NCBI GenBank assembly: GCA_016195825.1
Contig: JACPYV010000158.1
Span: 1-64,000 of the forward strand
Direction of reading: 5' to 3'
Origin: Burkholderiales bacterium
Lineage (GTDB): Bacteria; Pseudomonadota; Gammaproteobacteria; Burkholderiales; Burkholderiaceae_C
DNA length: 64,000 nucleotides
The position numbers and the translations under genes are program-made. Shown one piece after another: positions 55,211-64,000 of the stretch (position 1 is the first letter of the stretch; the number at the start of each line of letters is the position of its first letter). Under the pieces are notes generated by a model. That model searched no databases. It saw only the letters and a list, made by a program, of their open reading frames with translations, and was not told the origin of the DNA.

Positions 55211-56586
55211 AGCTCGACGGTTTCCCCGTGCTGCGGCACACGTACCGGCAGGCCCAGCTCGTCCTGAATGCGGCAGCGCAGCGCGTCAGCGGCGGCCGGC
55301 TCGCCGTGCACGACGTAGACCTGCTGCGGTGGACGGGGCAGGGCGCGCAACCATTGCAGCAGTCCGTCGGCGTCTGCGTGGCCGGAGAAGCCGTCCAGGT
55401 GGCTGATCTCGGCATTGACCGGCACCCAGCGCCCGCGGATCTTGATCTCGCGCTCGCCGGCCACCATGCGCGCACCGCGCGTGCCGCCGGCCTGGAAGCC
55501 GGGGAAGGCGATGTGGTGGCGGGCTTGGGGTGCCAGGGCCTCGATGTAGTTCAGCACCCGGCCGCCGGTGGCCATGCCGCTGGCCGAGATGACGATGGCC
55601 GGCCGCGCGCGTGGCTGGGCCAGCGAGGCGGCGAGCTTGAGGCTTTGCGCCTGCTTGGTGACGTAGCGCACGCGGTCGGTCAGGCTGCGCGCCTCGCTGG
55701 CGGGGATGCGCAGCAGCCGCGCGTGCTTGAGCGTGATCTCGGTGGCCTGCTCGGCCATGGGGCTGTCCAGCCAGATGGGCACGTCCAGCGGCAGTTCGCC
55801 GGCATTGCGCAGGCGCTGCAGGATCAGCAGCAGCGCCTGGGCGCGGCCCACCGCGAAACTGGGGAGCAGCACAGAGCCGCCGCGCTTGAAGGTGGTGCGG
55901 AGCACTTGGGCCAGCCGGGCCTGCACGTCCTCGGCCGGGTGCAGCCGGTTGCCGTAGGTGGACTCGATCAGCACCACGTCGGCGGCGGAGGGCACCTGAG
56001 GCTGGGGCATCAGCAGGTCACCCACACGGCCGATGTCGCCGGAGAACAGCAGCGAGCGGCCGCCGGGGCGGGTGTCGCTGACGTGGATGGAGCTGGCGCC
56101 CAGCAGGTGGCCGGCCGGTGTGAAGCGCACCTCGGTGGCGCCCAGCCTCAGCTTGCCGTCGCGAGGCAGCGGGGCGAACTGCTTGAGCGTCGCCTCGGCC
56201 TCGCGCACGCTGTACAGCGGCAAGGCCTTGTCGTGGCGTGTGGCCCCCTCGCGGTTGGCGCGGCGGGCGTCCTCCTCTTGCAGATGGGCGCTGTCGCGCA
56301 GCAGTACGTCGCAGAGGTCGCGCGTGGCGCTGGTCGCGTAGATGGGCCCGTGAAAGCCCTGGCGGCGCAGCGCGGGCAGGTAGCCGCAGTGGTCCAGGTG
56401 GGCGTGCGACAGCAACACGGCGTCGACTTGCATGGCCGAGGCACCCAACGGCATCCAGTTGCGCTCGCGCAGGGCCTTGAAGCCCTGGAACAGGCCGGCG
56501 TCGAGCAGCAGGCGCTGCTCGCCCAGCGTCAGCAGGTGGCGCGAGCCGGTGACGGTGTCGGCCGCGCCGAGAAAGGTCAGCTTCAT
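55207..56586 (-). CDS. MBL-fold/beta-CASP RNA metallo-hydrolase
   Basis: MKLTFLGAADTVTGSRHLL; LLSHAHLDHCGYLPAL; VLIESTYGNRLH; FSGHADADGLLQWL; VHGEPAAADALRCRI. Confidence 0.95.
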   Translation of the reverse strand: MKLTFLGAADTVTGSRHLLTLGEQRLLLDAGLFQGFKALRERNWMPLGASAMQVDAVLLSHAHLDHCGYLPALRRQGFHGPIYATSATRDLCDVLLRDSAHLQEEDARRANREGATRHDKALPLYSVREAEATLKQFAPLPRDGKLRLGATEVRFTPAGHLLGASSIHVSDTRPGGRSLLFSGDIGRVGDLLMPQPQVPSAADVVLIESTYGNRLHPAEDVQARLAQVLRTTFKRGGSVLLPSFAVGRAQALLLILQRLRNAGELPLDVPIWLDSPMAEQATEITLKHARLLRIPASEARSLTDRVRYVTKQAQSLKLAASLAQPRARPAIVISASGMATGGRVLNYIEALAPQARHHIAFPGFQAGGTRGARMVAGEREIKIRGRWVPVNAEISHLDGFSGHADADGLLQWLRALPRPPQQVYVVHGEPAAADALRCRIQDELGLPVRVPQHGETVEL

Positions 56587-57242
56587 GGAGCCCCCAGGGA
56601 TTGCATTGCGCCGGATTCGAGCACCTGCACGGCCGGGCCGGGTTGCGCCAGCGCAAGCTGCAGGGCGCGGGCCACGCGCTGCGGCGCGATCGGCCGCCAG
56701 CGCGCCGGGATCAGGCCGGCGACGGGCCGGGTGAGGCGCAGCGTCCAGGCTTCGCCGCTGCGGCGAGGCTGGGCCAGACTGTCGCGTTCGCCGTCAAGCA
56801 GCGAGGGCCGCGCGATGACCAGGCGCTCGAAGCCCAGCGCGGTCAGTGCCTCCTCGGCCTCGCCCTTGACGCGGTTGTAGAACACCGCGGAGCGGGCGTC
56901 GGCCCCCAGGGCCGAGACCACGGCGCACTGCGTGGCCCCCGCCGCCCTGGCCGCGCGGGCGACGACCAGTACGGCGTCAAAGTCCACCGCGCGGAAGGCC
57001 GCCTGCGAGCCCGCCTGGGCCATGGTGGTGCCCAGCGCGATGAACACGCGCCGTGGCGCGGGTAGCGTGGCCGGCAGCGCGAGCAGGTCGACGATGGCCT
57101 CGCGGCGCGTGGCGCTGGCAGGCAAGCCGGCCAGCGGGCGGCGCACGAGGGCGAGCACGGGCTCGTCACGCAGCAAGGCCAGCAACTCGCGGCCGACGAG
57201 GCCGCTGCCGCCGGCTACCCAGGTCAGATCGGGGGAGGACAT
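56583..57242 (-). CDS. NAD(P)-binding Rossmann oxidoreductase (HTATIP2-like)
   Basis: VAGGSGLVGRELLALLRDE; VFIALGTTMAQAGSQAAFRAVDFDAVLVVARAARAAG. Confidence 0.85.
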   Translation of the reverse strand: MSSPDLTWVAGGSGLVGRELLALLRDEPVLALVRRPLAGLPASATRREAIVDLLALPATLPAPRRVFIALGTTMAQAGSQAAFRAVDFDAVLVVARAARAAGATQCAVVSALGADARSAVFYNRVKGEAEEALTALGFERLVIARPSLLDGERDSLAQPRRSGEAWTLRLTRPVAGLIPARWRPIAPQRVARALQLALAQPGPAVQVLESGAMQSLGAP

Positions 57243-57263
57243 GCCCCCGATCTTAGAGAGCGC

Positions 57264-58340
57264 TCAGCGGCTGGCGCCGCGCCGCCGCGCCAGCCACAGT
57301 GCGGCCAGGCCCAGGGCCAGCATGGGCGCGGCTGGCAACTCGGGCACGGCGGCGACCGGGTTGCCGTGGAGGTTCAGCGCAGCGTTCTGGGCACCGAGGA
57401 AGTTGCCGAGCTCGCTGGCGTCCGGCCGGCTGTCGCCGAACAGTGGCTTGGCCTCGTGGTTCTGGGGATCGAATGCGCCGGTGTAGGCGAAGAACTCGTA
57501 GCGGCGCAGCACCGCCTCCTTGCCCGCGCCGACCGCACCGCCACCGCCGTTCTCCAGCACGCCGGCGTTGGGGTTGCCGGGGTCGGTCTGCAGAAGCTGC
57601 CATTCGATCTCGGTGTGCTCTCTGGCGGCTTTGACCTTGGCGTTCTCTCCCACCAGTTCCTCCAGGCCGATCGGGCCTTCGAGCTCGGTCGCATAGACCT
57701 TGACCCAGACCGGCGTGCCGAACTGGGGCTCAGGCGCCTCGGGCGGCGGCGGGGCCTGAATGTGCGCGACGACGATCGGGGGCGCGTTGACCACAGGGCT
57801 GGGCGTGACCGTCCAGTTGGGTGCGGGCAGTGCCGCGGCCACCGGCGCGAGCGTGCCCGAACCGGGGCTACTCTCGATCAGCCAGCTGTAGGTCGTGCGC
57901 GTGGCGTTGGCGCGCAGGCCCACGCCGAAGTGGTCACACGGCGTGGCGGCGCCGTAGCCGATGCCGCCGCCGGTCCAGCAGCTTTCGCCCGGCGTCGTGA
58001 AGACGCCGCTGGGTGTGCCAGTGCTCCATGTGCCGCCGGCGAAGCTGGCCGCGTAGGTCACGCGCACGCCGAAGCTGCTGCCGGTGTTGTAGGCGCTCAG
58101 CGTCGGCGCGCCGTAGCGCTCGACGCTGCTCGGGAATCCGCGGCCGGCGCCGCCGAAGGTGTCGGTGATGTCGGCGAGCTGCAGGCCTTCGAGGTCGATC
58201 TCGAAACCGTGGGCGTCGTGGCCAGTGTCGTTGACGACGTCGAAGTTGCCGAGGGTGCCGAAGACCGTGGCCTGGGCGGCGCTGGCGACGAACAGGGTGG
58301 CTGCTGACAGGGTGGCGAGGATGGGATTGAAGCGTTTCAT
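57264..58340 (-). CDS. PEP-CTERM-like secreted protein with variant sorting motif (VPELPAAP)
   Basis: Signal peptide MKRFNPILATLSAATLFVASAAQA; C-terminus VAAVPELPAAPMLALGLAALWLARRRGASR. Confidence 0.75.
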   Translation of the reverse strand: MKRFNPILATLSAATLFVASAAQATVFGTLGNFDVVNDTGHDAHGFEIDLEGLQLADITDTFGGAGRGFPSSVERYGAPTLSAYNTGSSFGVRVTYAASFAGGTWSTGTPSGVFTTPGESCWTGGGIGYGAATPCDHFGVGLRANATRTTYSWLIESSPGSGTLAPVAAALPAPNWTVTPSPVVNAPPIVVAHIQAPPPPEAPEPQFGTPVWVKVYATELEGPIGLEELVGENAKVKAAREHTEIEWQLLQTDPGNPNAGVLENGGGGAVGAGKEAVLRRYEFFAYTGAFDPQNHEAKPLFGDSRPDASELGNFLGAQNAALNLHGNPVAAVPELPAAPMLALGLAALWLARRRGASR

Positions 58341-58362
58341 CGGTGGGTCTCCTGGGTCAGGG

Positions 58363-59529
58363 TTATTCCAGCGTGATCTGCAGGGCCTGCAGTGCCGCGG
58401 CACCGGGCCGCCAGTTGCCGCGCACGGTCAGCTTGCGGCCGTTGCGCAGGCCCGGGCTGCCGCCACCGTTGAAGCGGGTGTTGGCCGTCCATTGCACTTG
58501 CCAGCCCTTGAGCATGAAACGCTGATGGGTGATGTCAAGGCCGGTCAGGCGCCCGCTGATTTCCAGCGGCTCGGGCGCCTGGGCGGCCACCTCGGTGGCG
58601 ACCAGCACGCCGTCGTGCATCGTGCCGTGCACCTCGGCCGAGGCACCGGCCTGCAGCTGGGCCAGGCCTTCTATCTGCGCGCGGCTGGCGTCCACCGGCA
58701 CCCCGTCCAGCGCAAATCGGCGCGCCGACGTGAACTGCGTGACCCGGCCCTCCAGCTCGACCGCCAGTCCGTCGGGCGGACGCAGTGCGTCGTCGCGGGC
58801 CTGCAGCAGCTGCCAGCTGCCGTCCGGTAGCGGCGCTCCGAGCACGAGGCGCACGACGGCGCCGGACGCGAGGCCGGCGGGGATGATGGATGCGTCCGCC
58901 GCGCGCGCCAGCAGGCTGCCGACCTGCAGCCAGTCGGTGCCGCGGTTGTCCAGCAGGCCGCGCAGCATGGGCGCATCGTTGGGCTGGGCGCGTTCTAGCC
59001 GTGTGGCGACGATGCGGCCCGCGCTCAGGTCGAGCTGGCCCCAGACCTGCACGTCGGGCGGTGTGCCGGCCGCGCCGGGGCCGCGCAGCGCGCCGGCCGG
59101 CACGCTGACGCGCTGGCCCAGCGCGAGCAGGGTGCGGCTGTCCAGCCAGCTGGCGCCGCCGATGATCTGCGTGTCGACGATGACCGAGTAGGCCCGCGCC
59201 GATGTGGCGACGATGGGGCCGGCCAGCACACGGGCCGTCATGCCGGGGGCGAGGTCGTTGCCGCGCAGCGGCTCGCCGTCGCCGTCGCTCAGCGCGGCGC
59301 CGCGCGTGTCCAGGCTGATGCCGCCAACGGTCAGCGGCGCGGTGCCCGTGACGGTGGCGCTGAGGAAGCTCTGCACGCGGCCGGTACCGCCGGTGGCGAC
59401 GCCCAGCGGATGGGCCGATGGCTGCTCGTCGGCCAGGTTGCCGCCGCCGCCGCAGGCGGTCAGGCTGGTGGCGCCGGCAAGGGCCAGCCACCGGCGGCGC
59501 GACAGCGGGGCTTCAGGGCGGTGGGTCAT
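58363..59529 (-). CDS. DUF5666 domain-containing lipoprotein/Tat-like exported protein
   Basis: SRRRWLALAGATSLTACGGGG; repeated GxVxxFxSxxRFxLDGxxVDAS-type segments. Confidence 0.8.
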   Translation of the reverse strand: MTHRPEAPLSRRRWLALAGATSLTACGGGGNLADEQPSAHPLGVATGGTGRVQSFLSATVTGTAPLTVGGISLDTRGAALSDGDGEPLRGNDLAPGMTARVLAGPIVATSARAYSVIVDTQIIGGASWLDSRTLLALGQRVSVPAGALRGPGAAGTPPDVQVWGQLDLSAGRIVATRLERAQPNDAPMLRGLLDNRGTDWLQVGSLLARAADASIIPAGLASGAVVRLVLGAPLPDGSWQLLQARDDALRPPDGLAVELEGRVTQFTSARRFALDGVPVDASRAQIEGLAQLQAGASAEVHGTMHDGVLVATEVAAQAPEPLEISGRLTGLDITHQRFMLKGWQVQWTANTRFNGGGSPGLRNGRKLTVRGNWRPGAAALQALQITLE

Positions 59530-60343
59530 GGGGTGTCTCCGGGTCGGGGGCGTGGAAGGTGAAGACGCCCAGGCGTGCGCGGTAGCCGCCGGGGCGGCCG
59601 GCCGCCTGGTCGGCGGCGATCAGGCGCTCCAGCTCGGGAATGAGTTCGGCCCGCAGCCTTGCCCAATGTGTGCGGGCCAGGTCGGCGATGGCGGCGGCGG
59701 ACTCTTCGCTCAGTTCGTCGGCGTAGATTGCTTGCTCGAAGTGGCGGCGGTCGCGGTGCACCACGTTGTCGGTGGCGGCAGCCAGGTGGTCGCCGACGTT
59801 GGCGCCGAGGAAGCCGAACATCTGCGCATCGTCCTGCGTGGGTGACACGCGGTCGGGCTCGAAGTACACGGCCTGGCCGTCATCCGAGAGCCGCGCCAGG
59901 CCCAGGCGCAGCATCTCGTCCAGCAGGCTGCGCGGGTGGACGTGGCGGGTGATGGACTGCGCCAGCGCCTCGAAGCTGGGCGCCGTGCCGCTGCGGGGCA
60001 GCGCCAGTGGCTTGCCGTCGGGGCCGGCGTAATCGGGGCTGGTCATCCAGTGGGCGTAGAGCCGCCCGGCGGGGCTGGGGCGCTGCGCCTGCAGCGGTGC
60101 GAGTTCACCGCTGAGGCGCGTCACCTCGCGCCGGCTCAGGCCGGTGGCGATGCTGACCTGGCTCACGTCGCGGCCCCCGGGGGCACCGCCGGCCTGGCGC
60201 GCGTCGCGCGCAGCCCGCACGAAGGCGCGCTTGAGCAACTCGTCGACTGGCACGAGCGGCAGCCCGTGGGCCACGCACAGGCGGGCCAGCGGCACGAGCA
60301 AGGCCTCCACGGCTTCAAGTAACAACTCATCACGTTTGTCCAT
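59513..60343 (-). CDS. DUF6502 family protein (HTH-containing, regulator-like)
   Basis: LLPLARLCVAHGLPLVPVDELLKRAFVRAAR; HTH-like DVSQVSIATGLSRREVTRLSGEL; FGFLGANVGDHLAAATDNV. Confidence 0.75.
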   Translation of the reverse strand: MDKRDELLLEAVEALLVPLARLCVAHGLPLVPVDELLKRAFVRAARDARQAGGAPGGRDVSQVSIATGLSRREVTRLSGELAPLQAQRPSPAGRLYAHWMTSPDYAGPDGKPLALPRSGTAPSFEALAQSITRHVHPRSLLDEMLRLGLARLSDDGQAVYFEPDRVSPTQDDAQMFGFLGANVGDHLAAATDNVVHRDRRHFEQAIYADELSEESAAAIADLARTHWARLRAELIPELERLIAADQAAGRPGGYRARLGVFTFHAPDPETPHDPPP

Positions 60344-60373
60344 TTGACGGGTGAATTCTGGGCGCGCAACATG

Positions 60374-60394
60374 AAATGCGCAATTTGTGCATTT
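60374..60394. promoter_or_regulatory. Inverted repeat in divergent promoter region
   Basis: AAATGCGCA-ATT-TGTGCATTT (one mismatch). Confidence 0.6.
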
Positions 60395-60424
60395 GTTCGA
60401 AATCGTAAGCGACAAGGAGTTGCC

Positions 60425-60865
60425 ATGCCGAGTTACACGTTGAACGTCAACGGCCGGGACCAGCCGGTCACGGTGAGCTCGGCGGACATGCCGCTGCTGT
60501 GGGTGCTACGGGACGTATTGGGCCTCACCGGCACCAAATACGGCTGCGGCATCGAGATCTGCGGCGCCTGCACGGTCTGGGTCGACGGCGAGCCGCAGAA
60601 GAGCTGCGACATGGACGTGTCCTCCGCGGCGGGCAAGCGCATCACCACCATCGAGGGTCTGTCCGCCGATCGCAGCCACCCGGCGCAGAAGGCCTGGATC
60701 GCTCACCAGGTGCCGCAGTGCGGCTACTGCCAGAGCGGCATGCTGATGCGCGTGGCTGGCGCGATGAACGCGGGCCACCACGGCACCGACATCGCCAGCG
60801 AGTGCAGCAACCTGTGCGTCTGCGGCACGTACCAGCGGATCAAGACGGCCGTGGCCGGGCTGTGA
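60425..60865 (+). CDS. (2Fe-2S)-binding subunit of molybdenum hydroxylase (IorA-like)
   Basis: YGCGIEICGACTVWVDGEPQKSC and CGYCQSGMLMRVAGAM...CSNLCVCGTYQRIKTAV. Confidence 0.95.
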   Translation: MPSYTLNVNGRDQPVTVSSADMPLLWVLRDVLGLTGTKYGCGIEICGACTVWVDGEPQKSCDMDVSSAAGKRITTIEGLSADRSHPAQKAWIAHQVPQCGYCQSGMLMRVAGAMNAGHHGTDIASECSNLCVCGTYQRIKTAVAGL

Positions 60866-60876
60866 CGGAGGCGACC

Positions 60877-63105
60877 ATGAATGCACGACTTCCCGACCCG
60901 ACCGGGCTGGACCGCCGCCAGTTTCTCGGCACCACTGGCGCACTGACCCTGGGCCTGACGCTGTCCGGCAAGGCCGAGGCTGCCGCCGCGACCCAGGTCA
61001 ACGCCTGGCTGAGCATCGCCAGCGACGGCAGTATCACGCTCGCCAGCGGCGCCTCCGACATGGGCCAGGGCTCGTTCTCGGGTCTGGCGCAGATCCTCTG
61101 CGAAGACCTGATGGTGGACCCGGCGCTGGTCCGTGTCGTGCCCGCGGCGCCGTCGCTGGCCAGCCCAGCGCCGGTGGGCGTGGCCATCAACACCGTGGGC
61201 TCCAGCGTCACGCGCAGCAACTTCTGGCGGCTGCGCGACGCGGGAGCCATCGCGCGCGAGATGCTGGTCAGCGCAGCGATGGTGGAGCTGGGCGATGCGA
61301 CGCGCGCCAACTACGCGGTGGCCAATGCGGTGGTGACCCATCTGCCGACGGGCCGGGCGCTGGGCTACGGCCAACTGGCCGCGCGCGCCGCGATGCTGCC
61401 CGTGCCGGCCTCGGCGCCGCTGGTGCCTGACGCCCAGCTGCGCTGCATCGGCAAGCCGCTGCCGCGCGCAGACATCCCGGCCAAGGTGGACGGCACCACG
61501 GTCTACGGCATCGACGTGCGCCGGCCGGGCATGGTCTACGCCGTCATCCGCCACTGCCCGACGCTGGGCGGCGTGCTCGCGGCCACGCCGGCCAGGCCAG
61601 GCGGCGCGCTGGCGCTGGTGCCCGTCAAGGTGGCACCGGGCACGGGGCGCGGGCTGGAGGCCGTGGGCAATGTCAACGCCGTGGCCGTGGTGGCCGGCAC
61701 GACCTGGGACGCCTGGCAGGCCGCCCGTCGCCTGAGCCCGAAGTGGACGCTGCCGGCCAACGCGGCGGCGCTGAACAGCACCCAGTTCATGGCCGACGCG
61801 CAGGCGCTGATGGTGAGCGCACCCGCGTTCGTCACCGGCGGCGCTAACCCGCCCGGCACGGCCTACACGGTCGAGCGCAGCGGCACGCCCGAGGCCGCCA
61901 TCGCCGCCAGCGACCTGAAGCTGGAGGCCAGCTACAGCCTGCCCTATGTGGCCCATGCCTGCATGGAAGTGTTGAACTGCACGGTCGACTTCCAGGCCGG
62001 CCTGCGCTGCGAGGTCTGGGCGCCGACGCAGTCGGCCAAGTCGGCGCTTGCGCTGGTGATTGCGCTCACGGGGCTGGCAGCCGACCAGGTGGCGGTGCAC
62101 GTCACGGCGCTGGGTGGCGGCCTGGGCCGAAAGGCCGAGCTGGACTTCATCAGCCAGGCGGTGCAGGTGGCGATGGCCATTGGCAAGCCGGTCAAGCTGA
62201 TGTGGCCGCGCGAGGAAGACTTCACCCACGACCAGTACCGCCCGATGGCACTGGTGCGGGTGCGCGCGGGGCTGAACAAGTCGGGCCAGGTGCTGGGCTG
62301 GACCTACCGCAACGTGTCGCCGTCCATCCTGGGCCAGCGCGGCGTGCCGCTGCCGGCCACGGGCGACAGCCAGGGCTACGAGGCCTCGCAGGCGCTGCCC
62401 TACGACTTCGGCGCGCGCCTCACCGAGTGGGTCAGCCACACGGCGCCCGTGCCGGTGGGTTTCTGGCGCTCGGTGGGCGCGTCCATCAACACATTCGCGG
62501 TGGAGTCCATGGTTGACGAGATGGCGCTGGCTGCCGGAGCCGACCCCTACCAGTACCGCCGCGCCCGGCTGACGAATGCACGCTGGCTGTCCGTGCTGGA
62601 CGCTGCCGCCCAGGCCGCCGGATGGAGCACCGCGCCGCCCCAGGGCCGGGCGCGGGGTATCGCCATCGGCACGGCCTTCAACACTATCGTGGCCCAGGTG
62701 GTGGAGGTCAGCGCGACGACGACCGGCCCCAAGGTCACGCGGGTCTGGCTGGCCATCGACTGCGGCTGGGTCGTCAACCCGAACTCGGTCGAGGCCCAGC
62801 TCATCGGCGGCGTGGTGCACGGCCTGAACGCGGCGCTCTACGGCAGGCAGACCTTCGTCAACGGCGCTGCCCAGGCGAAGAACTTCAACAACAGCCGCAT
62901 GATCCGGCTCGGCGAGATGCCGCAGGTCGTCGTCAAGCTGATGCCCCAGCCCGCCGTGCTGGACCGCGCGGCCGTGATGGGCGGCGTGGGCGAGCTCGGC
63001 GTGCCCACGCTGGCACCGGCGCTGGCAAACGCCTGGGCGCGGCTCAGCGGTAAGCGGGTCAGGGCGCTGCCCTTCTATCCGAATGCCACCATGAGCGACG
63101 GCTAA
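60877..63105 (+). CDS. Molybdopterin-binding subunit of molybdenum hydroxylase (IorB-like)
   Basis: LDRRQFLGTTGALTLGLTLSGKAEA; KVDGTTVYGIDVRRPGMVYAVI; GGGLGRKAELDFISQAVQVAMAIGKPVKLMWPREEDFTHDQYRP; GVGELGVPTLAPALANA. Confidence 0.94.
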   Translation: MNARLPDPTGLDRRQFLGTTGALTLGLTLSGKAEAAAATQVNAWLSIASDGSITLASGASDMGQGSFSGLAQILCEDLMVDPALVRVVPAAPSLASPAPVGVAINTVGSSVTRSNFWRLRDAGAIAREMLVSAAMVELGDATRANYAVANAVVTHLPTGRALGYGQLAARAAMLPVPASAPLVPDAQLRCIGKPLPRADIPAKVDGTTVYGIDVRRPGMVYAVIRHCPTLGGVLAATPARPGGALALVPVKVAPGTGRGLEAVGNVNAVAVVAGTTWDAWQAARRLSPKWTLPANAAALNSTQFMADAQALMVSAPAFVTGGANPPGTAYTVERSGTPEAAIAASDLKLEASYSLPYVAHACMEVLNCTVDFQAGLRCEVWAPTQSAKSALALVIALTGLAADQVAVHVTALGGGLGRKAELDFISQAVQVAMAIGKPVKLMWPREEDFTHDQYRPMALVRVRAGLNKSGQVLGWTYRNVSPSILGQRGVPLPATGDSQGYEASQALPYDFGARLTEWVSHTAPVPVGFWRSVGASINTFAVESMVDEMALAAGADPYQYRRARLTNARWLSVLDAAAQAAGWSTAPPQGRARGIAIGTAFNTIVAQVVEVSATTTGPKVTRVWLAIDCGWVVNPNSVEAQLIGGVVHGLNAALYGRQTFVNGAAQAKNFNNSRMIRLGEMPQVVVKLMPQPAVLDRAAVMGGVGELGVPTLAPALANAWARLSGKRVRALPFYPNATMSDG

Positions 63106-63120
63106 GGCGGCTGCTGCACG

Positions 63121-63140
63121 GGGGGCGCCGCGGCGCCCCC
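63121..63140. terminator. Perfect GC palindrome downstream of IorB-like gene
   Basis: GGGGGCGCCGCGGCGCCCCC. Confidence 0.4.
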
Positions 63141-63194
63141 TCCGCCATCACGGACGCCGCCATGAAAGGCTTGCTGTGACGAACTCAGGGCCGA

Positions 63195-63521
63195 TCAGCG
63201 CAGCACTTGCAGCAGGCGCCGGCTCAGCAGGCCGCGCAGGTCGCGCCGTTGGTCGCAGACGATGTGGGTGTAGACGACATCTGCCGTCGGCTCGTAGATG
63301 ACGCGGTTCTTGCCGGAGACGAGCTGGCGGTAGCGATCGCTGCCAAGTTCGGCGAGTTCGTCGGGCACCGCGCCCGACGGCGGGAAGACCTTCAGCGTAT
63401 CGACCGTGGTCCGCAGCCGGGCCAGCGTGTCAGCCCAGGCCGGCGCGCCGACTTTGTTCAGCACGTAGCGGCGAATGTCTTGCAGATGCTGCTCCGCACC
63501 GGGCAGGACGACCACCCTCAC
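63195..63521 (-). CDS. Type II toxin, RelE/ParE superfamily
   Basis: MRVVVLPGAEQHLQDIRRYVLNKVGAPAWADTLARLRTTVDTL...YRQLVSGKNRVIYEPTADVVYTHIVCDQRRDLRGLLSRRL; GTG start overlaps antitoxin frame stop. Confidence 0.9.
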   Translation of the reverse strand: MRVVVLPGAEQHLQDIRRYVLNKVGAPAWADTLARLRTTVDTLKVFPPSGAVPDELAELGSDRYRQLVSGKNRVIYEPTADVVYTHIVCDQRRDLRGLLSRRLLQVLR

Positions 63522-63787
63522 GCGGCGTCGCCCTTCTCAAGATCGGCGAACACGTCGTCGGCCTCGCGCCCACGCCCGGCGGCGATGTCGCGCTGGCCCA
63601 GCGATAGCAGCTTCAGCAGTGCCAGGGTCTCCTGCTGGCGCTCCTACGCATGCACGTCCATGACCACCAGCCGCGCCTCGCCGTTCTGGGTGATCAGCAG
63701 CGGCTCGCCAGACTCGGCAATGTCGTTGGCGATGCTGGCCGCATGGCTCTTCAGGCAGCTGATGGGTTTGACTTGTGCGGTGAGCAT
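63518..63787 (-). pseudogene. Phd/YefM-type antitoxin with in-frame TAG at codon 48
   Basis: MLTAQVKPISCLKSHAASIANDIAESGEPLLITQNGEARLVVMDVHA-TAG(63644..63646)-ERQQETLALLKLLSLGQRDIAAGRGREADDVFADLEKGDAA-stop. Confidence 0.85.
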
Positions 63788-63835
63788 GTCGGCGCCTTCG
63801 GGAGAGGGTGGTCGGGATATAGACCCAATACGGTC

Positions 63836-64000
63836 TTACTCATCGTCCAGCAGCGCGGCCAGCGCCGCGGCATCCAGCGGCGCGGCGCGGCCGTCGCCCT
63901 CCAGCATGCCTTCGGCCAGCCCGCGCTTGTCGCGATGCAGCTCGATGATGCGTTCCTCCACCGAGCCGGCCGTCACCAGCCGGTAGACGGTCACCGGCCG
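63836..64000 (-). CDS. SNF2-family helicase, C-terminal end (partial, runs off window)
   Basis: Minus-strand reading RPVTVYRLVTAGSVEERIIELHRDKRGLAEGMLEGDGRAAPLDAAALAALLDDE-stop; matches the SNF2 C-terminal helicase end pattern. Confidence 0.85.
   Translation of the reverse strand, partial: RPVTVYRLVTAGSVEERIIELHRDKRGLAEGMLEGDGRAAPLDAAALAALLDDE

Noticed and set aside
60724-62820. 698-aa minus-strand ORF opposite the molybdenum hydroxylase
   Set aside because: Shadow ORF; Arg/His/Ala-rich with no motif, opposite frame has diagnostic hydroxylase motifs.
63820-63842. AGACC-CAATAC-GGTCT inverted repeat upstream of the antitoxin as a TA operator
   Set aside because: Only 5-bp arms and equally consistent with a helicase terminator; not enough to call.

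Overview
64 kb of a high-GC chromosome, gene-dense and consistent with a Burkholderiales betaproteobacterium (Roseateles/Rubrivivax-like by gene order and PEP-CTERM content; taxonomy is inference). Most of it is housekeeping: acnA; a nucleoside uptake/salvage operon (BMP-ABC transporter-cdd-PNP-deoC-deoA-trmB-coaBC-dut); bamC-dapA; parE-lytic transglycosylase-parC; pyrD; aroG; rpiA; mnmC. Accessory parts include secreted M35 and M4 metalloproteases, four PEP-CTERM or PEP-CTERM-like proteins, a GH16 laminarinase cluster behind tandem LacI-type palindromes, a carotenoid oxygenase, an IorAB-like molybdenum hydroxylase, and a toxin-antitoxin pair. No rRNA, tRNA, CRISPR array, transposase or prophage was recognised. 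Main leads: (1) topoisomerase IV ParE fused in frame to a complete C-terminal GNAT acetyltransferase domain; (2) a secreted single-domain protein resembling the N-terminal domain of the adjacent M35 aspzincin protease, possibly an inhibitor or chaperone; (3) a RelE/ParE toxin whose Phd-type antitoxin carries an in-frame TAG; (4) a second in-frame nonsense codon in a secreted protein gene; (5) tandem GAAAGCGCTTTC operators just downstream of a good promoter before the PEP-CTERM/GH16 cluster; (6) a palindrome between a DUF6502 regulator-like gene and the molybdenum hydroxylase; (7) structured RNA leaders and intra-operon hairpins.
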